Assembly (NCBI GenBank): GCA_034416335.1
Contig: DAOULV010000022.1
Coordinates: 1-64,000, forward strand
Direction of reading: 5' to 3'
Origin: MGML01 sp034416335
GTDB taxonomy: Bacteria > Chloroflexota > Dehalococcoidia > Dehalococcoidales > UBA2162
DNA: 64,000 bases
The first letter of the stretch is position 1. Each line of letters starts with the position of its first letter. A program made the translations under genes and the position numbers. Of the stretch, positions 7,237-16,148 are shown in pieces. The notes below the pieces were generated by a model. The model saw nothing but the letters and a program-made list of their open reading frames with translations. It did no database searches and was not told the DNA's origin.

Positions 7237-9096
7237 TTAGTATCCCATTGTTTTCTTTAAATTTTCATCCAGCCAAGTCCACATTACCCAGTTAGGTCCG
7301 TGCCAGTAACCTACGGTTTGTTCTCCCGAGTAACCTTTCAGCCAGGGCCACCAGAAAGTGATCTGGGGATATATCGGTCGCGAGACCACATATGCCTGAT
7401 CAAGGACATGTTTCATCAGGTTCTTAAATACCCCCATCGCTCCTTTATAGTCGTCGATGTACATCAACCTCATTTCTCTTGAGGCTTCCTGAATAATCGG
7501 ATCATCTATCTGGCTGCCGCTGCCACCGACCGAGGTTTTCGCTGTTAAAGTAACCATGTTGTAGAAGACGGTGATTGGGCCTCGTCCACCGAACCATCCG
7601 CACATGTCGTAATCCCCGTTGTTATACATGGCTCGTCCAACGCCCATATCCTGGACATCAAGAGTTAAATCTATATTAACTTTAGCCAGCATGTCTTTAA
7701 TTATTGAGAAATAGTCAGATTCGCTGGCACTGATGAGTACCGAGGTCTTAAATCCGTTGGGATATCCCGCTTCAGCCAGCACCTGTTTGGCTTTTTCGGG
7801 ATTGTAAACGTACAGTTCCTTAACCGAATCCGGCATCTCCGGGTCATCAAGTCCGAGGTACAGGTCTTCGTACCCGGCTAACTTTTCAGCCGGCCATGTA
7901 AGTATCTGTCCGAGACCGTGATTGAGTTCCTCTTTTATGGTCTCCAGATCGACAGCCATCGATATCGCCCGGCGTACTTTGACATTGTTGAACGGTTCGC
8001 GTTGTGTATTCATGTAGACATAAATACAGGGACCGCCCAACCATCCTTCGGCTTCCATAAGATCAGGAGCTGTCTTCCTCATAATCTCGGACTGTTCATA
8101 GTCATAATTGCTGTCTGTGTCTATCTTGCCAGTTCGCAACGCAGCCTGACGAGTTGAAAGGTCGGGTATGATTATCATCCTTACCGCATCTGCGTACGGT
8201 AACTGGTTACCCTGACCGGGGCCGACGGGATCAGTACGCCAGTAACCGGGATTCCTGACCAATTCAGCCGAACTGCCGTTTAAATAGTCTTTAAGTATGA
8301 AAGGACCGGTGCCGACAGATCTCTCCCAGTCGCCCATATTCTCGTATTTTTCCACCACTTCATGAGGTACGACTCTGAAATAAGCCCCGAAATGAGTTAT
8401 AGCGGTTACCAGGGCATCGGCCGAGACCTTGGCTGTAACTTCCCAGGGGCCGGTCTTGGTTACTTCAGCGTTCCTCAACTCCGGGAAAGCTGCGTAAAGG
8501 AAAGAAGTGGGAGTGTTTACTACCTGCTGGAGTGAGAAAACGACATCGTCTGCGGTCATTTCCCTTCCACCGACAAGCCGGCTGGCTTCACTGTCCGGGT
8601 CAAGGGCAAAATGCGTTCCCTGACGAATCTGATAGATGATCGTGCCTTCATTGTTTTCAATATCCAGATTCCATGACCAGCTCTCTGCTGCGGCTCCGGT
8701 GCAGTTTTCCCAGATATCATAAGCGTTTACCCAGTCAGTAACGCCGGCACCGTAACCTCCGCCATTCCCCTTAGCCCAATCGCCTGTCCACAACGGCTCA
8801 TTTGTGAGCTGGTATGTTGAACCGGCAACGAACCAGGAAGTAACGATATCGTCCCACGCGATTATATCACCCATCAGAGGGAGCTTTATCGTTCCCCCAT
8901 ACTTCGGCTCATCCGAAGTTACCGCTACCGCTTCTTCTTGCTCTACTTCTTGTTTTTCTTCCCCACCAATAGATACTGTTTGCCCGGTATCTTCTTGTTT
9001 AACAGTTCCGCCGGTTTCAGTTACTCCGCATGATACTATCACCAGTGATGATACCATCATCATGCTCACAACTAACCATACAATCTTCTTTTTCAT
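7237..9096 (-). CDS. ABC transporter substrate-binding lipoprotein, family 5 (peptide/nickel type)
   Basis: 619 residues. Start ATG 9096 follows ggagaggagag, and begins a lipoprotein signal: MKKKIVWLVVSMM, then VIVSC with the acylated cysteine near residue 24. A Gly/Glu-rich linker precedes the mature SBP_bac_5 fold, with hallmark segments DDVVFSLQQVVNTPTS, GTGPFILKDY, VRRAISMAVD and AKQVLAEAGYPNG. The family captures oligopeptides, dipeptides, nickel or opines outside the membrane and hands them to an ABC permease. No permease or ATPase gene is in this window, so the partner is elsewhere or absent. The substrate cannot be read from sequence. Confidence 0.9.
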   Translation of the reverse strand: MKKKIVWLVVSMMMVSSLVIVSCGVTETGGTVKQEDTGQTVSIGGEEKQEVEQEEAVAVTSDEPKYGGTIKLPLMGDIIAWDDIVTSWFVAGSTYQLTNEPLWTGDWAKGNGGGYGAGVTDWVNAYDIWENCTGAAAESWSWNLDIENNEGTIIYQIRQGTHFALDPDSEASRLVGGREMTADDVVFSLQQVVNTPTSFLYAAFPELRNAEVTKTGPWEVTAKVSADALVTAITHFGAYFRVVPHEVVEKYENMGDWERSVGTGPFILKDYLNGSSAELVRNPGYWRTDPVGPGQGNQLPYADAVRMIIIPDLSTRQAALRTGKIDTDSNYDYEQSEIMRKTAPDLMEAEGWLGGPCIYVYMNTQREPFNNVKVRRAISMAVDLETIKEELNHGLGQILTWPAEKLAGYEDLYLGLDDPEMPDSVKELYVYNPEKAKQVLAEAGYPNGFKTSVLISASESDYFSIIKDMLAKVNIDLTLDVQDMGVGRAMYNNGDYDMCGWFGGRGPITVFYNMVTLTAKTSVGGSGSQIDDPIIQEASREMRLMYIDDYKGAMGVFKNLMKHVLDQAYVVSRPIYPQITFWWPWLKGYSGEQTVGYWHGPNWVMWTWLDENLKKTMGY

Positions 9097-9400
9097 TTCT
9101 CTCCTCTCCGTATTCAATGAAATAAATACATCCTGTACTAATGCTATTTCATTTATTTGCCTCCAATGATTCTTTTTACAGCTAGCCCTGCCGCTAAGCC
9201 CGATTACCCCCAGGGCTCCGGACACGGGAGGGGTCTGGTTATCAATTAAGCCGATGTCAGCTGCCTAAACTCAGCACCCTGGTTTCCCCCGACAGGGCCA
9301 GCCGCCTTTCAACCAAGCTGCTCTACCCGCTTCCCGAAAACCGCAGTTATTTTATTTTCAGCCTCATACCAGACCTATTGAAACACTCCTTGAGCATCAC
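9097..9400 (-). other. GC-rich, structure-prone leader upstream of the solute-binding protein
   Basis: About 300 nt lie between the lipoprotein start and AT-rich sequence. The segment is GC-rich, in contrast to its flanks, and has self-complementary pieces such as agccctg (9184-9190) with cagggct (9211-9217). On the minus strand a string like ggtagagcagcttgg resembles a tRNA D-arm, but no full cloverleaf can be drawn. I could not match it to a riboswitch class I know. It may be a regulatory leader or a relic RNA gene. From 9400 to 9583 I see nothing. Confidence 0.35.
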
Positions 9401-9583
9401 CAGATTTACATAATTACTTACCTATGCGGTCAATTTATGTTACAATGCGGACATTTTGGCTCATTATAGACAGCCGATTGTGGAATGTCAATATATTCCA
9501 TAAGATTATTCATTGCGTGATAACTGGTGGTTTCGATACGGTAATTTTGCCTGGTTTATTTACACTGCGACATAGTCCCGTGA

Positions 9584-9613
9584 TTGATGTTGAGAGAATT
9601 ACTGATATATAAT
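9584..9613 (+). promoter_or_regulatory. Sigma-70 type promoter placing the start close to ATG 9623
   Basis: TTGATG (9584-9589), an 18-nt spacer and a perfect TATAAT (9608-9613) are present. A transcript would begin about at 9620, only a few bases before ATG 9623, so the mRNA would be leaderless or nearly so. This fits the lack of a Shine-Dalgarno in front of that ATG. Confidence 0.65.
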
Positions 9614-9622
9614 GCAAGTGTT

Positions 9623-10009
9623 ATGACTGAAGAAGCACCGCTGATATCTTTTTTAAAGGAGTTGATTCGCCGCAATAAAAGTCGGCCCAGTCGACTGGCT
9701 GCCGATTTAGGTTTTAGCCATGCTACTGTTAGCAGATGGCTTACCGGCAAGGACGTTCCCAATACGCATTCCTGTTGGAAACTCGCCGAATATAGCGGCG
9801 TTCCGCTTGAGAAAGTGCTCTCCATTGCCGGGCACCTGCCTGAGCTAGACGAGGGCGCCCCTCTCGAGTGGCCCGAGTTTCGTGAGTATGCCCGTAGAAA
9901 GTATCCCAATGAGCTTGATGAAGACCTTATTATCATGATCGAGGACCTTATCGAGAGGCGAAGACAAAAAAGATATGATAGTGGACAAAATTCCAGTATG
10001 GGAAGCTGA
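9623..10009 (+). CDS. XRE-family helix-turn-helix regulator
   Basis: 128 residues from ATG 9623, chosen because the promoter just upstream overlaps the earlier in-frame TTG/ATG codons. Residues about 15-65 form a Cro/C1-type HTH, with SRLAADLGFSHATVSRWLTG as the recognition unit. The C-terminal third is charged and helical (ELDEDLIIMIEDLIERRRQ). It overlaps the metalloprotease gene by 35 bp. In phage and integrative elements such pairs control excision, the protease cleaving the repressor; that role is inferred from arrangement. Confidence 0.85.
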   Translation: MTEEAPLISFLKELIRRNKSRPSRLAADLGFSHATVSRWLTGKDVPNTHSCWKLAEYSGVPLEKVLSIAGHLPELDEGAPLEWPEFREYARRKYPNELDEDLIIMIEDLIERRRQKRYDSGQNSSMGS

Positions 10010-10676
10010 ACTCTGGTCTTATTTAAGCAACGCGGAAGGTGACTGTTGCCCTTCATACAATAGCTGTCAATCACGACAGATAGGTGATTGGTGTCTTTAT
10101 GATGTAATCAGTCAATCTCACGGGCTGGAAGGTCAGAAATTCGATATCAATAATCTCATTTTCTCGAGTATGGGTCCACCTGAAAAGAATACTCCATGTT
10201 ATCGAATACTGGATAGTCTGGAAAATCTGGCATATAAACTCCTGAAAGAGGGAGGGATTAAAGGTCCTCCGGTTCCAACAGAGCTTATTTCACAGTTTGA
10301 CAGTCAGTATCCCATAGAAGTTAAATTGCTTCCTTTGAAAATGTGTCACGGTGCTGTCTGGCGTTCTGATAGCAGGTGGATAATACAGCTTAAGAAGGAT
10401 GATTCTCCTGCTACAAGGAGATTCACATTATTTCATGAAGCTTTCCATATCTTAACCCGCAATAAAATTACACCTGAATGTAAGAAACTGGAAGTCCGTC
10501 GAGGAGAATTCTCGGAGTTCCTGGCTGATTCATTCGCAGTTTTCATCCTGATGCCATATGAGTGGATAGACGTGAGATGGGCGGAGGTACATGATTTGAA
10601 TCAAATGGCAAAAATCTTTGAAGTTCCCAAAACTGCGATGTATATTATGCTGAAAACTCATGGTTTGATGCGATAA
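9975..10676 (+). CDS. ImmA/IrrE-type zinc metallopeptidase
   Basis: 233 residues. The zinc site is TLFHEAFHIL (HExxH, about residues 154-158), followed by the family's helix EFLADSFAVFILMP carrying a further acidic ligand. The N-terminal half is less conserved and includes several cysteines. ImmA/IrrE proteins cleave or inactivate HTH repressors in response to DNA damage or cell state. The overlapping upstream HTH gene is the natural partner. It is the last gene before the repeat copy and tRNA-Ala. Confidence 0.85.
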   Translation: MIVDKIPVWEAELWSYLSNAEGDCCPSYNSCQSRQIGDWCLYDVISQSHGLEGQKFDINNLIFSSMGPPEKNTPCYRILDSLENLAYKLLKEGGIKGPPVPTELISQFDSQYPIEVKLLPLKMCHGAVWRSDSRWIIQLKKDDSPATRRFTLFHEAFHILTRNKITPECKKLEVRRGEFSEFLADSFAVFILMPYEWIDVRWAEVHDLNQMAKIFEVPKTAMYIMLKTHGLMR

Positions 10677-10877
10677 TATTAAAGTCAGTAACAATATCCA
10701 ATATTACCAGCTTTCTGCTGAATTACCTCTTATAGCACTACTAAAGGGGAAGCTAGCTCAGGTTAAAACTACATAGCTAAAACCGGGTATATCTTTAGAT
10801 AAAGATAGTAACCACTCAGCTGCTTCCTTCCAAATAACCTCTTATGTATTTTACTGAAGATAAATCACACATTTCCA

Positions 10878-10959
10878 AGAATTGTTTGATTACATCGAAA
10901 CTGAATATTGGATAGTTGAAAAGGCTGCAAACTTGTTTAGGTGAACTACAAATTGCTGA
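10878..10959. repeat. direct repeat, copy 2 (partner at 126-208)
   Basis: 82 bp, about 93 per cent identical to 126-208 in the same orientation, with one base deleted (gaatattg-gatag). It ends 48 bp from the 3' end of the tRNA-Ala gene. The surrounding gap 10677-11007 holds no convincing gene. Confidence 0.85.
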
Positions 10960-11007
10960 AGCAGTCCTGATTATCGTTATCTCAGGTTGGTTCGAAACGA
11001 GACTAAA

Positions 11008-11080
11008 TGGAGCTGAGGGGACTCGAACCCCTTACCTTCGCATTGCGAACGCGACGCTCTCCCGGATGAGCTACAGCCCC
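11008..11080 (-). tRNA. tRNA-Ala (anticodon CGC)
   Basis: A complete 73-nt cloverleaf is seen. The acceptor stem contains the G3:U70 wobble pair that identifies alanine tRNAs, and the anticodon loop is TTCGCAA. The T-loop is ttcgagt and the discriminator is A; CCA is not encoded. Its 3' end faces the accessory region on the left, the usual side for island integration. Confidence 0.95.
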
Positions 11081-11159
11081 ACGCCATCAAGATTATAGCA
11101 TATTTCTTGTCAGCCAGTATCATAATTGCTATACTGAATGGGTTTCAGGTACGAATTAT

Positions 11160-12638
11160 ATGGACTACGAAACGGTTATCGGGCTGGAGGTTCACGCCCA
11201 GCTTCTGACAAAAAGCAAGATGTTCTGCCGGTGCAGTGCGGAGTATGCCGATACTGCGCCCAACTCTCATGTCTGCCCGGTCTGCATGGGGATGCCGGGT
11301 GTTCTGCCGGTTATCAACAGCCTGGCTATCGATTATACCATTATGACCGCTCTCGCCCTGAACTGCCCCATATCGGAGTTCACCAGGTTCGACCGCAAGA
11401 ACTATCCTTATCCTGACCTGGTAAAAGGTTACCAGATTTCCCAGAGCGGTTCTCCTGTCAGCGGAAGCGGCTGGCTGTCGATAGAGGTTGACGGAGTTAC
11501 CAGGAAGATCGGTATCAATCACATTCACCTTGAAGAAGATACCGCTAAGCTGCTGCATCGCAGCGCACCCGACGGCGACTACAGTCTTGTTGATATAAAC
11601 CGTTCCGGGGTGCCGCTGATGGAGATAGTCAGCGAGCCTGACCTTCGTTCACCCGAGGAAGCCCGCCAGTATCTTATCAAACTGCGTACAATCCTCCGTT
11701 ACATCGGGGTTTCTACAGGGAATATGGAAGAAGGCAGCTTCAGGTGCGATGCCAACATAAGCATCAGGCCTATAGGCAGCCAGGAACTGGGCCCGAAGGT
11801 GGAAGTGAAGAACTTGAACAGCTTCAGGGCTGTCTATATGGCGATGGAGTACGAGGAAAAAAGACAGCGGAAGGCGTTGGCCGAAGGGAAGAAACTCGTC
11901 CAGGAAACCCGGGGATGGGTAGAGGACAGAGGCGTAACCGTCTCCCAGCGCAGTAAAGAATACGCCCACGATTACCGGTATTTCCCCGAGCCGGACCTGC
12001 CGCCGATGACACTGGCTAGAGAGAAAGTTGAGGCTATCAGGGCGCAGTTACCGGAGTTGCCCGATGCCAGGCGTACCCGGTTTATGGATGAATTCGAGTT
12101 AACGCAGTATGATGCGGACTTACTGACCGGTTCCAGGGAAATGGCCGACTACGAAGAAGAATTTATAAGAGCTAGCGAGTCCGGCGGAATGCCGCTGCCG
12201 GAAAGAGCAAAACTTGGCAGCAACTGGATTTTAGGTGAAGTCAGTCGTATAATGAATGCCAGCAGCATAGATATTACCGGGTTCAGAGAAAAAGTCAGTG
12301 CTTCCAGCCTTGTCAGGTTGACAGAGCTGAATTCAGAGGGAAAAGTCAGCGCCGCAACCGCTAAATCTATGCTGGAAGAGATGTATAACAGCGGCAAGGA
12401 TGCCGATACTCTTCTTAAAGAAGGGGACCGCGGTCAGATAAGCGATACCGGCCAGCTTGAAGAAGCTATTTCACAGGCAATAGCAGCAAATGAGCAGGCG
12501 GTAGCCGACTACAGAGCCGGTAAAGAACAGGCGGTAAAATTCCTTGTCGGACAGGTGATGAAAGTAACCAGGGGCAGGGCGAATCCTCAACTGGTTAACG
12601 AATTAATGAAGAAAAAGCTAGAGGAAATGATAAGTTGA
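11160..12638 (+). CDS. gatB: Aspartyl/glutamyl-tRNA(Asn/Gln) amidotransferase subunit B
   Basis: 492 residues. The opening MDYETVIGLEVHAQL, the zinc-type cysteines CRCSAEY and CPVCMGMPG, and RFDRKNYPYPDLVKGYQISQ are classic for GatB. The C-terminal YqeY-like tail binds tRNA. With GatA and GatC it converts Glu-tRNA(Gln) to Gln-tRNA(Gln) or Asp-tRNA(Asn) to Asn-tRNA(Asn); gatA and gatC are not in the window. The stop overlaps the secG start by 4 bp. Confidence 0.97.
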   Translation: MDYETVIGLEVHAQLLTKSKMFCRCSAEYADTAPNSHVCPVCMGMPGVLPVINSLAIDYTIMTALALNCPISEFTRFDRKNYPYPDLVKGYQISQSGSPVSGSGWLSIEVDGVTRKIGINHIHLEEDTAKLLHRSAPDGDYSLVDINRSGVPLMEIVSEPDLRSPEEARQYLIKLRTILRYIGVSTGNMEEGSFRCDANISIRPIGSQELGPKVEVKNLNSFRAVYMAMEYEEKRQRKALAEGKKLVQETRGWVEDRGVTVSQRSKEYAHDYRYFPEPDLPPMTLAREKVEAIRAQLPELPDARRTRFMDEFELTQYDADLLTGSREMADYEEEFIRASESGGMPLPERAKLGSNWILGEVSRIMNASSIDITGFREKVSASSLVRLTELNSEGKVSAATAKSMLEEMYNSGKDADTLLKEGDRGQISDTGQLEEAISQAIAANEQAVADYRAGKEQAVKFLVGQVMKVTRGRANPQLVNELMKKKLEEMIS

Positions 12639-12856
12639 ATTCTTACCTGAGTATTGCACAGATAATTATTTCCGTAGCTCTTATCCTGGCTATAATGCTC
12701 CAGGTTAAAGGCGGCGGAATGGGTGGTATTTTTGGCCAGGCAGACAGCGTGTACCGCACAAGGCGGGGAATCGAGAAAACGCTTTTCCAGCTTACAATAG
12801 TCCTGGCGGTATTATTTGTCATCCTCTCCATCGTCGCCCTCAAAGTCGGCTCGTAA
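12635..12856 (+). CDS. secG: Preprotein translocase subunit SecG
   Basis: 73 residues with two membrane segments (about 4-22 and 50-70) joined by the conserved MLQVKGGGMGGIFGQADSVY loop. The TTG start at 12635 overlaps the gatB stop, so translation is probably coupled. SecG supports SecYE-driven protein export. The 230 bp after it show no gene. Confidence 0.93.
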   Translation: MNSYLSIAQIIISVALILAIMLQVKGGGMGGIFGQADSVYRTRRGIEKTLFQLTIVLAVLFVILSIVALKVGS

Positions 12857-13091
12857 CTTCAAGACTGCCTAAAAGGGACGGATATGAAAAGCCGAAACCT
12901 TGTACGCACCGATGGTAAGTCCATATTTAACAGAAAATACGTTATCTGACGTCAGCTGGTTTCCCGTCTTTTCTCACTCCTGAGGGATATGGTAAAATTG
13001 GGACGTTGCGCCTGCCGCATAATCTCATATACGTAATATGATATTCGGCTGTGCATTGAGTTGCAGAAAATCTGATGCTGGAGGGTAAGTG

Positions 13092-13220
13092 ATGAAGTGT
13101 CCGGTGTGTAAAACAGATGCGAGAGTGCATATTTACTATTGTGCTGCCTGCGGAGTCTATATTCATGAAAAGTGCTGGAATGAGCACGAAAAGACCGCTC
13201 ATCAGGAAGAGAATAAATGA
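13092..13220 (+). CDS. Very small zinc-binding protein (42 residues)
   Basis: ATG 13092 follows ctggagggtaagtg, a good ribosome site. The 42-residue product has CPVC near the start, CAAC, and EKCWNEHEKTAH, giving a treble-clef or B-box-like set of Cys and His ligands. Its stop overlaps the next ATG by 4 bp, so it heads an operon with the prenyltransferase and radical SAM genes. The function is unknown. Confidence 0.7.
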   Translation: MKCPVCKTDARVHIYYCAACGVYIHEKCWNEHEKTAHQEENK

Positions 13221-14107
13221 AAAAGTGGCTGATGGTAATCCGGGCTCCCTTTCTCCCCCTTTCAATAGTACTGGCTTTCCTCGGGGCGGCAATGGCCTGG
13301 TACGATGGAGCATTTCACGTCGGTCACGCTTTTCTTGCAGGGTTCGGAATATTACTGGCTCATATCAGCGTCGACGTTCTTAACGAGTACTTCGATTACC
13401 GGAGCGGGGTAGATTTGAACACCGAAAAAACTCCGTTCAGCGGCGGCAGCGGTGCTCTGCCGCAGGGATTGTTGACTGCCAGACAGGCCCTGTGGCTCGG
13501 CCTGGGTGCGTTCATTATTATCATACCTATCGGGGTATATTACGTATTGAGTAAAGGCTGGGCGCTCCTGCCGCTGTTACTGGTAGCAGCCCTGTGTATT
13601 CTTATATACAGCCCGGTTATTCTAAAAACCCGGTGGCCAGAATGGGCTCCCGGGCTTGGAATGGGAGCTTTACCGGTGCTGGGTGCGTATTTTGTCCAGA
13701 CCGGGGAATTCACCTGGCCAGCTGTGATTGCTTCCGTCCCGTCTTTTATCCTGGTTCACAATTTACTCTTGCTGAATGAATTCCCGGATGTGAAGGCAGA
13801 TGCCGGAGCAGGGCGTAAAACCACCCCCATTACCTGGGGATTAAAAAACACCGCCCGGTTCTACTCCGCAATGACGGTGCTGGTATACGTATGGATTATC
13901 GGTGCTGTGATTGCTCAGCAGATGCCTGTAATCACGCTGATCGGATTGCTTACCCTGCCAATGGCGGTGAAGGCTATCCGCGGTTCATTGAAATATGACG
14001 ATAAACCCGTACTCATGGGTGCGATGGCGGCAAACGTACAGGTCGTTCTTATAACTCAGCTTCTCCTGGGAATCGGCTACATACTTTCGAAGGTCTTCGG
14101 TTTGTAA
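13217..14107 (+). CDS. UbiA-family prenyltransferase
   Basis: 296 residues with about eight or nine membrane helices. Both prenyl-diphosphate/Mg sites are present: NEYFDYRSGVD in the first loop and NEFPDVKAD in the second. The layout is closest to MenA/1,4-dihydroxy-2-naphthoate type enzymes, which attach a polyprenyl tail to an aromatic ring, but the acceptor cannot be deduced. It overlaps the upstream small gene (ATGA) and the downstream radical SAM gene (1 nt), a tight three-gene operon. Confidence 0.85.
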   Translation: MKKWLMVIRAPFLPLSIVLAFLGAAMAWYDGAFHVGHAFLAGFGILLAHISVDVLNEYFDYRSGVDLNTEKTPFSGGSGALPQGLLTARQALWLGLGAFIIIIPIGVYYVLSKGWALLPLLLVAALCILIYSPVILKTRWPEWAPGLGMGALPVLGAYFVQTGEFTWPAVIASVPSFILVHNLLLLNEFPDVKADAGAGRKTTPITWGLKNTARFYSAMTVLVYVWIIGAVIAQQMPVITLIGLLTLPMAVKAIRGSLKYDDKPVLMGAMAANVQVVLITQLLLGIGYILSKVFGL

Positions 14108-15816
14108 TGGCGTCAGACCTTGTTTTACTGCATGCCCCCAGTGTTTACGACTTTCGCAAGAAAACCATCCTTTACGGTCCGGTAAGTGATCTTATCCCGC
14201 CTTCTCCTGTTTTCGAAATGTATCCCATCGGTCTTACGAGTATCGCTGAATATCTTGAAAAAGCCGGATACAGAGTGCGGATTGTCAACCTGGCTGTCCG
14301 AATGATGCGGGACAGGAATTTCGATGCCGGGGAGATGATAAAACGGCTGGATTCGCCGGTATTCGGAATCGACCTGCACTGGATGGTACACAGTCACGGT
14401 TCCATAGAAGTGGCAAGACTGGTTAAGAAATATCATCCGGACTCAAAGGTAGTATTCGGCGGATTTTCCTCCACCTATTTCCATAAGCAGCTGATCGAAT
14501 ATCCTGAGATCGACTTCATAATAAGAGGTGACTCAACCGAAGAACCTTTCCGCCTGCTGATGGACTGTATAACAAAGGGAGGAGAACCTGAAGCTATCCC
14601 GAATCTGGTCTGGAAAGACAGCAGCGGTGAAGTTAAAATCAATCCTTTCACCAACGTTCCCTCCGACATCGAAAATGTGATGATCAATCACTACGGTGGA
14701 ATAATCAAGTCGGTAATCAGGGACCGGGACATTTTAAGCTATACTCCGGTAAGCGACTGGCTCCGCTACCCGATTACGGCAGTGATTACCTGCCGGGGCT
14801 GCAATCATAACTGTGTAATCTGCGGAGGCTCGAACGCTGCCTTTCGTGACTACCACCATCGTGACAAACCTGTCTTCAGGTCACCGGAAGTCGTGGTGAA
14901 TAATATCAGGCAGATTGAACGATTCAGCCGGGGGCCTATTTTCGTTCTCGGCGACCTGTACCAGAACGGCGAGTATTATGCCAGTGAGATATTACGCCGC
15001 TTACAGGAAAAGAGAGTAAAGAACCAGCTGATATTCGAGTTGTTTTCGCCGGTATCCAGGGGTGCTCTGCAGCAGATGAGTCTGGCAGCTCCCGGCTTCT
15101 GCCTTGAAATATCGCCCGAATCACACGATTACGAAATCAGAAAAAAGGCAGGCAGGAATTATACCGACGAAGCCCTGGAGCAAATGCTGAGCGATGCTCT
15201 GGATGTTGGCTGCGGCCGGATGGATGTGTTCTATATGACCGGTCTGCCAAGACAGGACGTGAAGTCGGTGATGGATACCGTTGATTACTGTGGTTACCTG
15301 ATGGAGAGATTCAACGGCGACAAACGTCTTGCTTTATTCCTGGCTCCCATATCCCCTTTTCTTGACCCGGGCAGTCTCGGCTACGAACAGCCTGATAAAT
15401 ACGGATACAAAGTGCTTTTCAGGAACGTGGAAGAATTCAGACAGGGGCTGGTATCACCGAGCTGGAAGTATTCGCTGAACTATGAGACTGAATGGATGAC
15501 CCGTGACGAGATAGCGGAAAGCGGATATGAGGCAATCCTCAGACTGGTACGCTTGAAAGCCAGACATGGTATTGTATCCGATGAGGTTGCTGAAATCGGT
15601 TTAAGGCGTATCGAAGAAGGCCGGGAGATGATGCACAGGATCGATGAAATCCTTGCCGGTGATAACGCCGAAGAGGAACTCGTCCGGATAAAACCGGAAG
15701 TCGACCGGATAAACGCTTTCCCGGTAAGTGAGAAGATTCACCTGGAACTGCCGATGGGGCAGGAGAAACTCCGTTACCTGAATACGTTCTGGTCGTTGAT
15801 AACAGGGAAGCAGTAG
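14107..15816 (+). CDS. B12-binding domain / radical SAM protein
   Basis: 569 residues. Residues about 40-170 look like a cobalamin-binding Rossmann domain (GLTSIAEYLEKAGYRVRIVN, VVFGGFSST). The radical SAM cluster motif CNHNCVIC gives C232, C236 and C239. A TIM-barrel-like region and a charged C-terminal helix region follow. Such enzymes do methylations or rearrangements using cobalamin. Coupling to a UbiA gene hints at quinone or prenyl-lipid modification, which is inference. Confidence 0.88.
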   Translation: MASDLVLLHAPSVYDFRKKTILYGPVSDLIPPSPVFEMYPIGLTSIAEYLEKAGYRVRIVNLAVRMMRDRNFDAGEMIKRLDSPVFGIDLHWMVHSHGSIEVARLVKKYHPDSKVVFGGFSSTYFHKQLIEYPEIDFIIRGDSTEEPFRLLMDCITKGGEPEAIPNLVWKDSSGEVKINPFTNVPSDIENVMINHYGGIIKSVIRDRDILSYTPVSDWLRYPITAVITCRGCNHNCVICGGSNAAFRDYHHRDKPVFRSPEVVVNNIRQIERFSRGPIFVLGDLYQNGEYYASEILRRLQEKRVKNQLIFELFSPVSRGALQQMSLAAPGFCLEISPESHDYEIRKKAGRNYTDEALEQMLSDALDVGCGRMDVFYMTGLPRQDVKSVMDTVDYCGYLMERFNGDKRLALFLAPISPFLDPGSLGYEQPDKYGYKVLFRNVEEFRQGLVSPSWKYSLNYETEWMTRDEIAESGYEAILRLVRLKARHGIVSDEVAEIGLRRIEEGREMMHRIDEILAGDNAEEELVRIKPEVDRINAFPVSEKIHLELPMGQEKLRYLNTFWSLITGKQ

Positions 15817-15833
15817 GCCGGATTCACACTGAA

Positions 15834-16148
15834 TTATTCAACGACCACGCCGGTACCGTAGGCAAGGATTTCGGATGCATTCTGCATCACCATCGAAGTG
15901 GTGAACCTCATGGCAACCACGGCATTCGCTCCCTGCGCGGTTGCATCTTCTTCCATTCTCTGCAGGGCCTGTTCTCTTGATTCCGCCATCATCTTGGTAT
16001 ATTCGGTAATCTCGCCGCCTACAATACCTCTGAGTCCTGCCATTATATCCCTGCCCATGTGTCTTGCCCTTATGGTGCTGCCCTTGACGAGACCCACTGT
16101 CTGTACTATTGTTTTTCCTTCTATGCTCTCGGAAGTTGTTATAATCAT
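15834..16148 (-). CDS. YbjQ/UPF0145 family protein
   Basis: 104 residues matching the whole family: MIITTSESIEGKTIVQTVGLV, GRDIMAGLRGIVGGEITEYT, ALQRMEEDATAQGANAVVAM and the closing AYGTGVVVE. The fold assembles into a ring-like pentamer; the role is unknown. Its start overlaps the stop of the small membrane protein upstream by 4 bp, so the two are co-translated. Confidence 0.93.
   Translation of the reverse strand: MIITTSESIEGKTIVQTVGLVKGSTIRARHMGRDIMAGLRGIVGGEITEYTKMMAESREQALQRMEEDATAQGANAVVAMRFTTSMVMQNASEILAYGTGVVVE

Noticed and set aside
9280..9345. tRNA-like stretch on the minus strand (D-arm-like ggtagagcagcttgg)
   Set aside because: No anticodon arm or T-arm can be paired around it, so it is not a tRNA gene.
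10916..11098. 60-residue plus-strand frame over repeat and tRNA-Ala
   Set aside because: It runs through the tRNA gene on the other strand; not a gene.
11145..11558. 137-residue minus-strand frame inside gatB
   Set aside because: Antisense shadow of gatB; no start signal.
12884..12949. 21-codon frame after secG
   Set aside because: Too short, weak ribosome site and no protein-like pattern.
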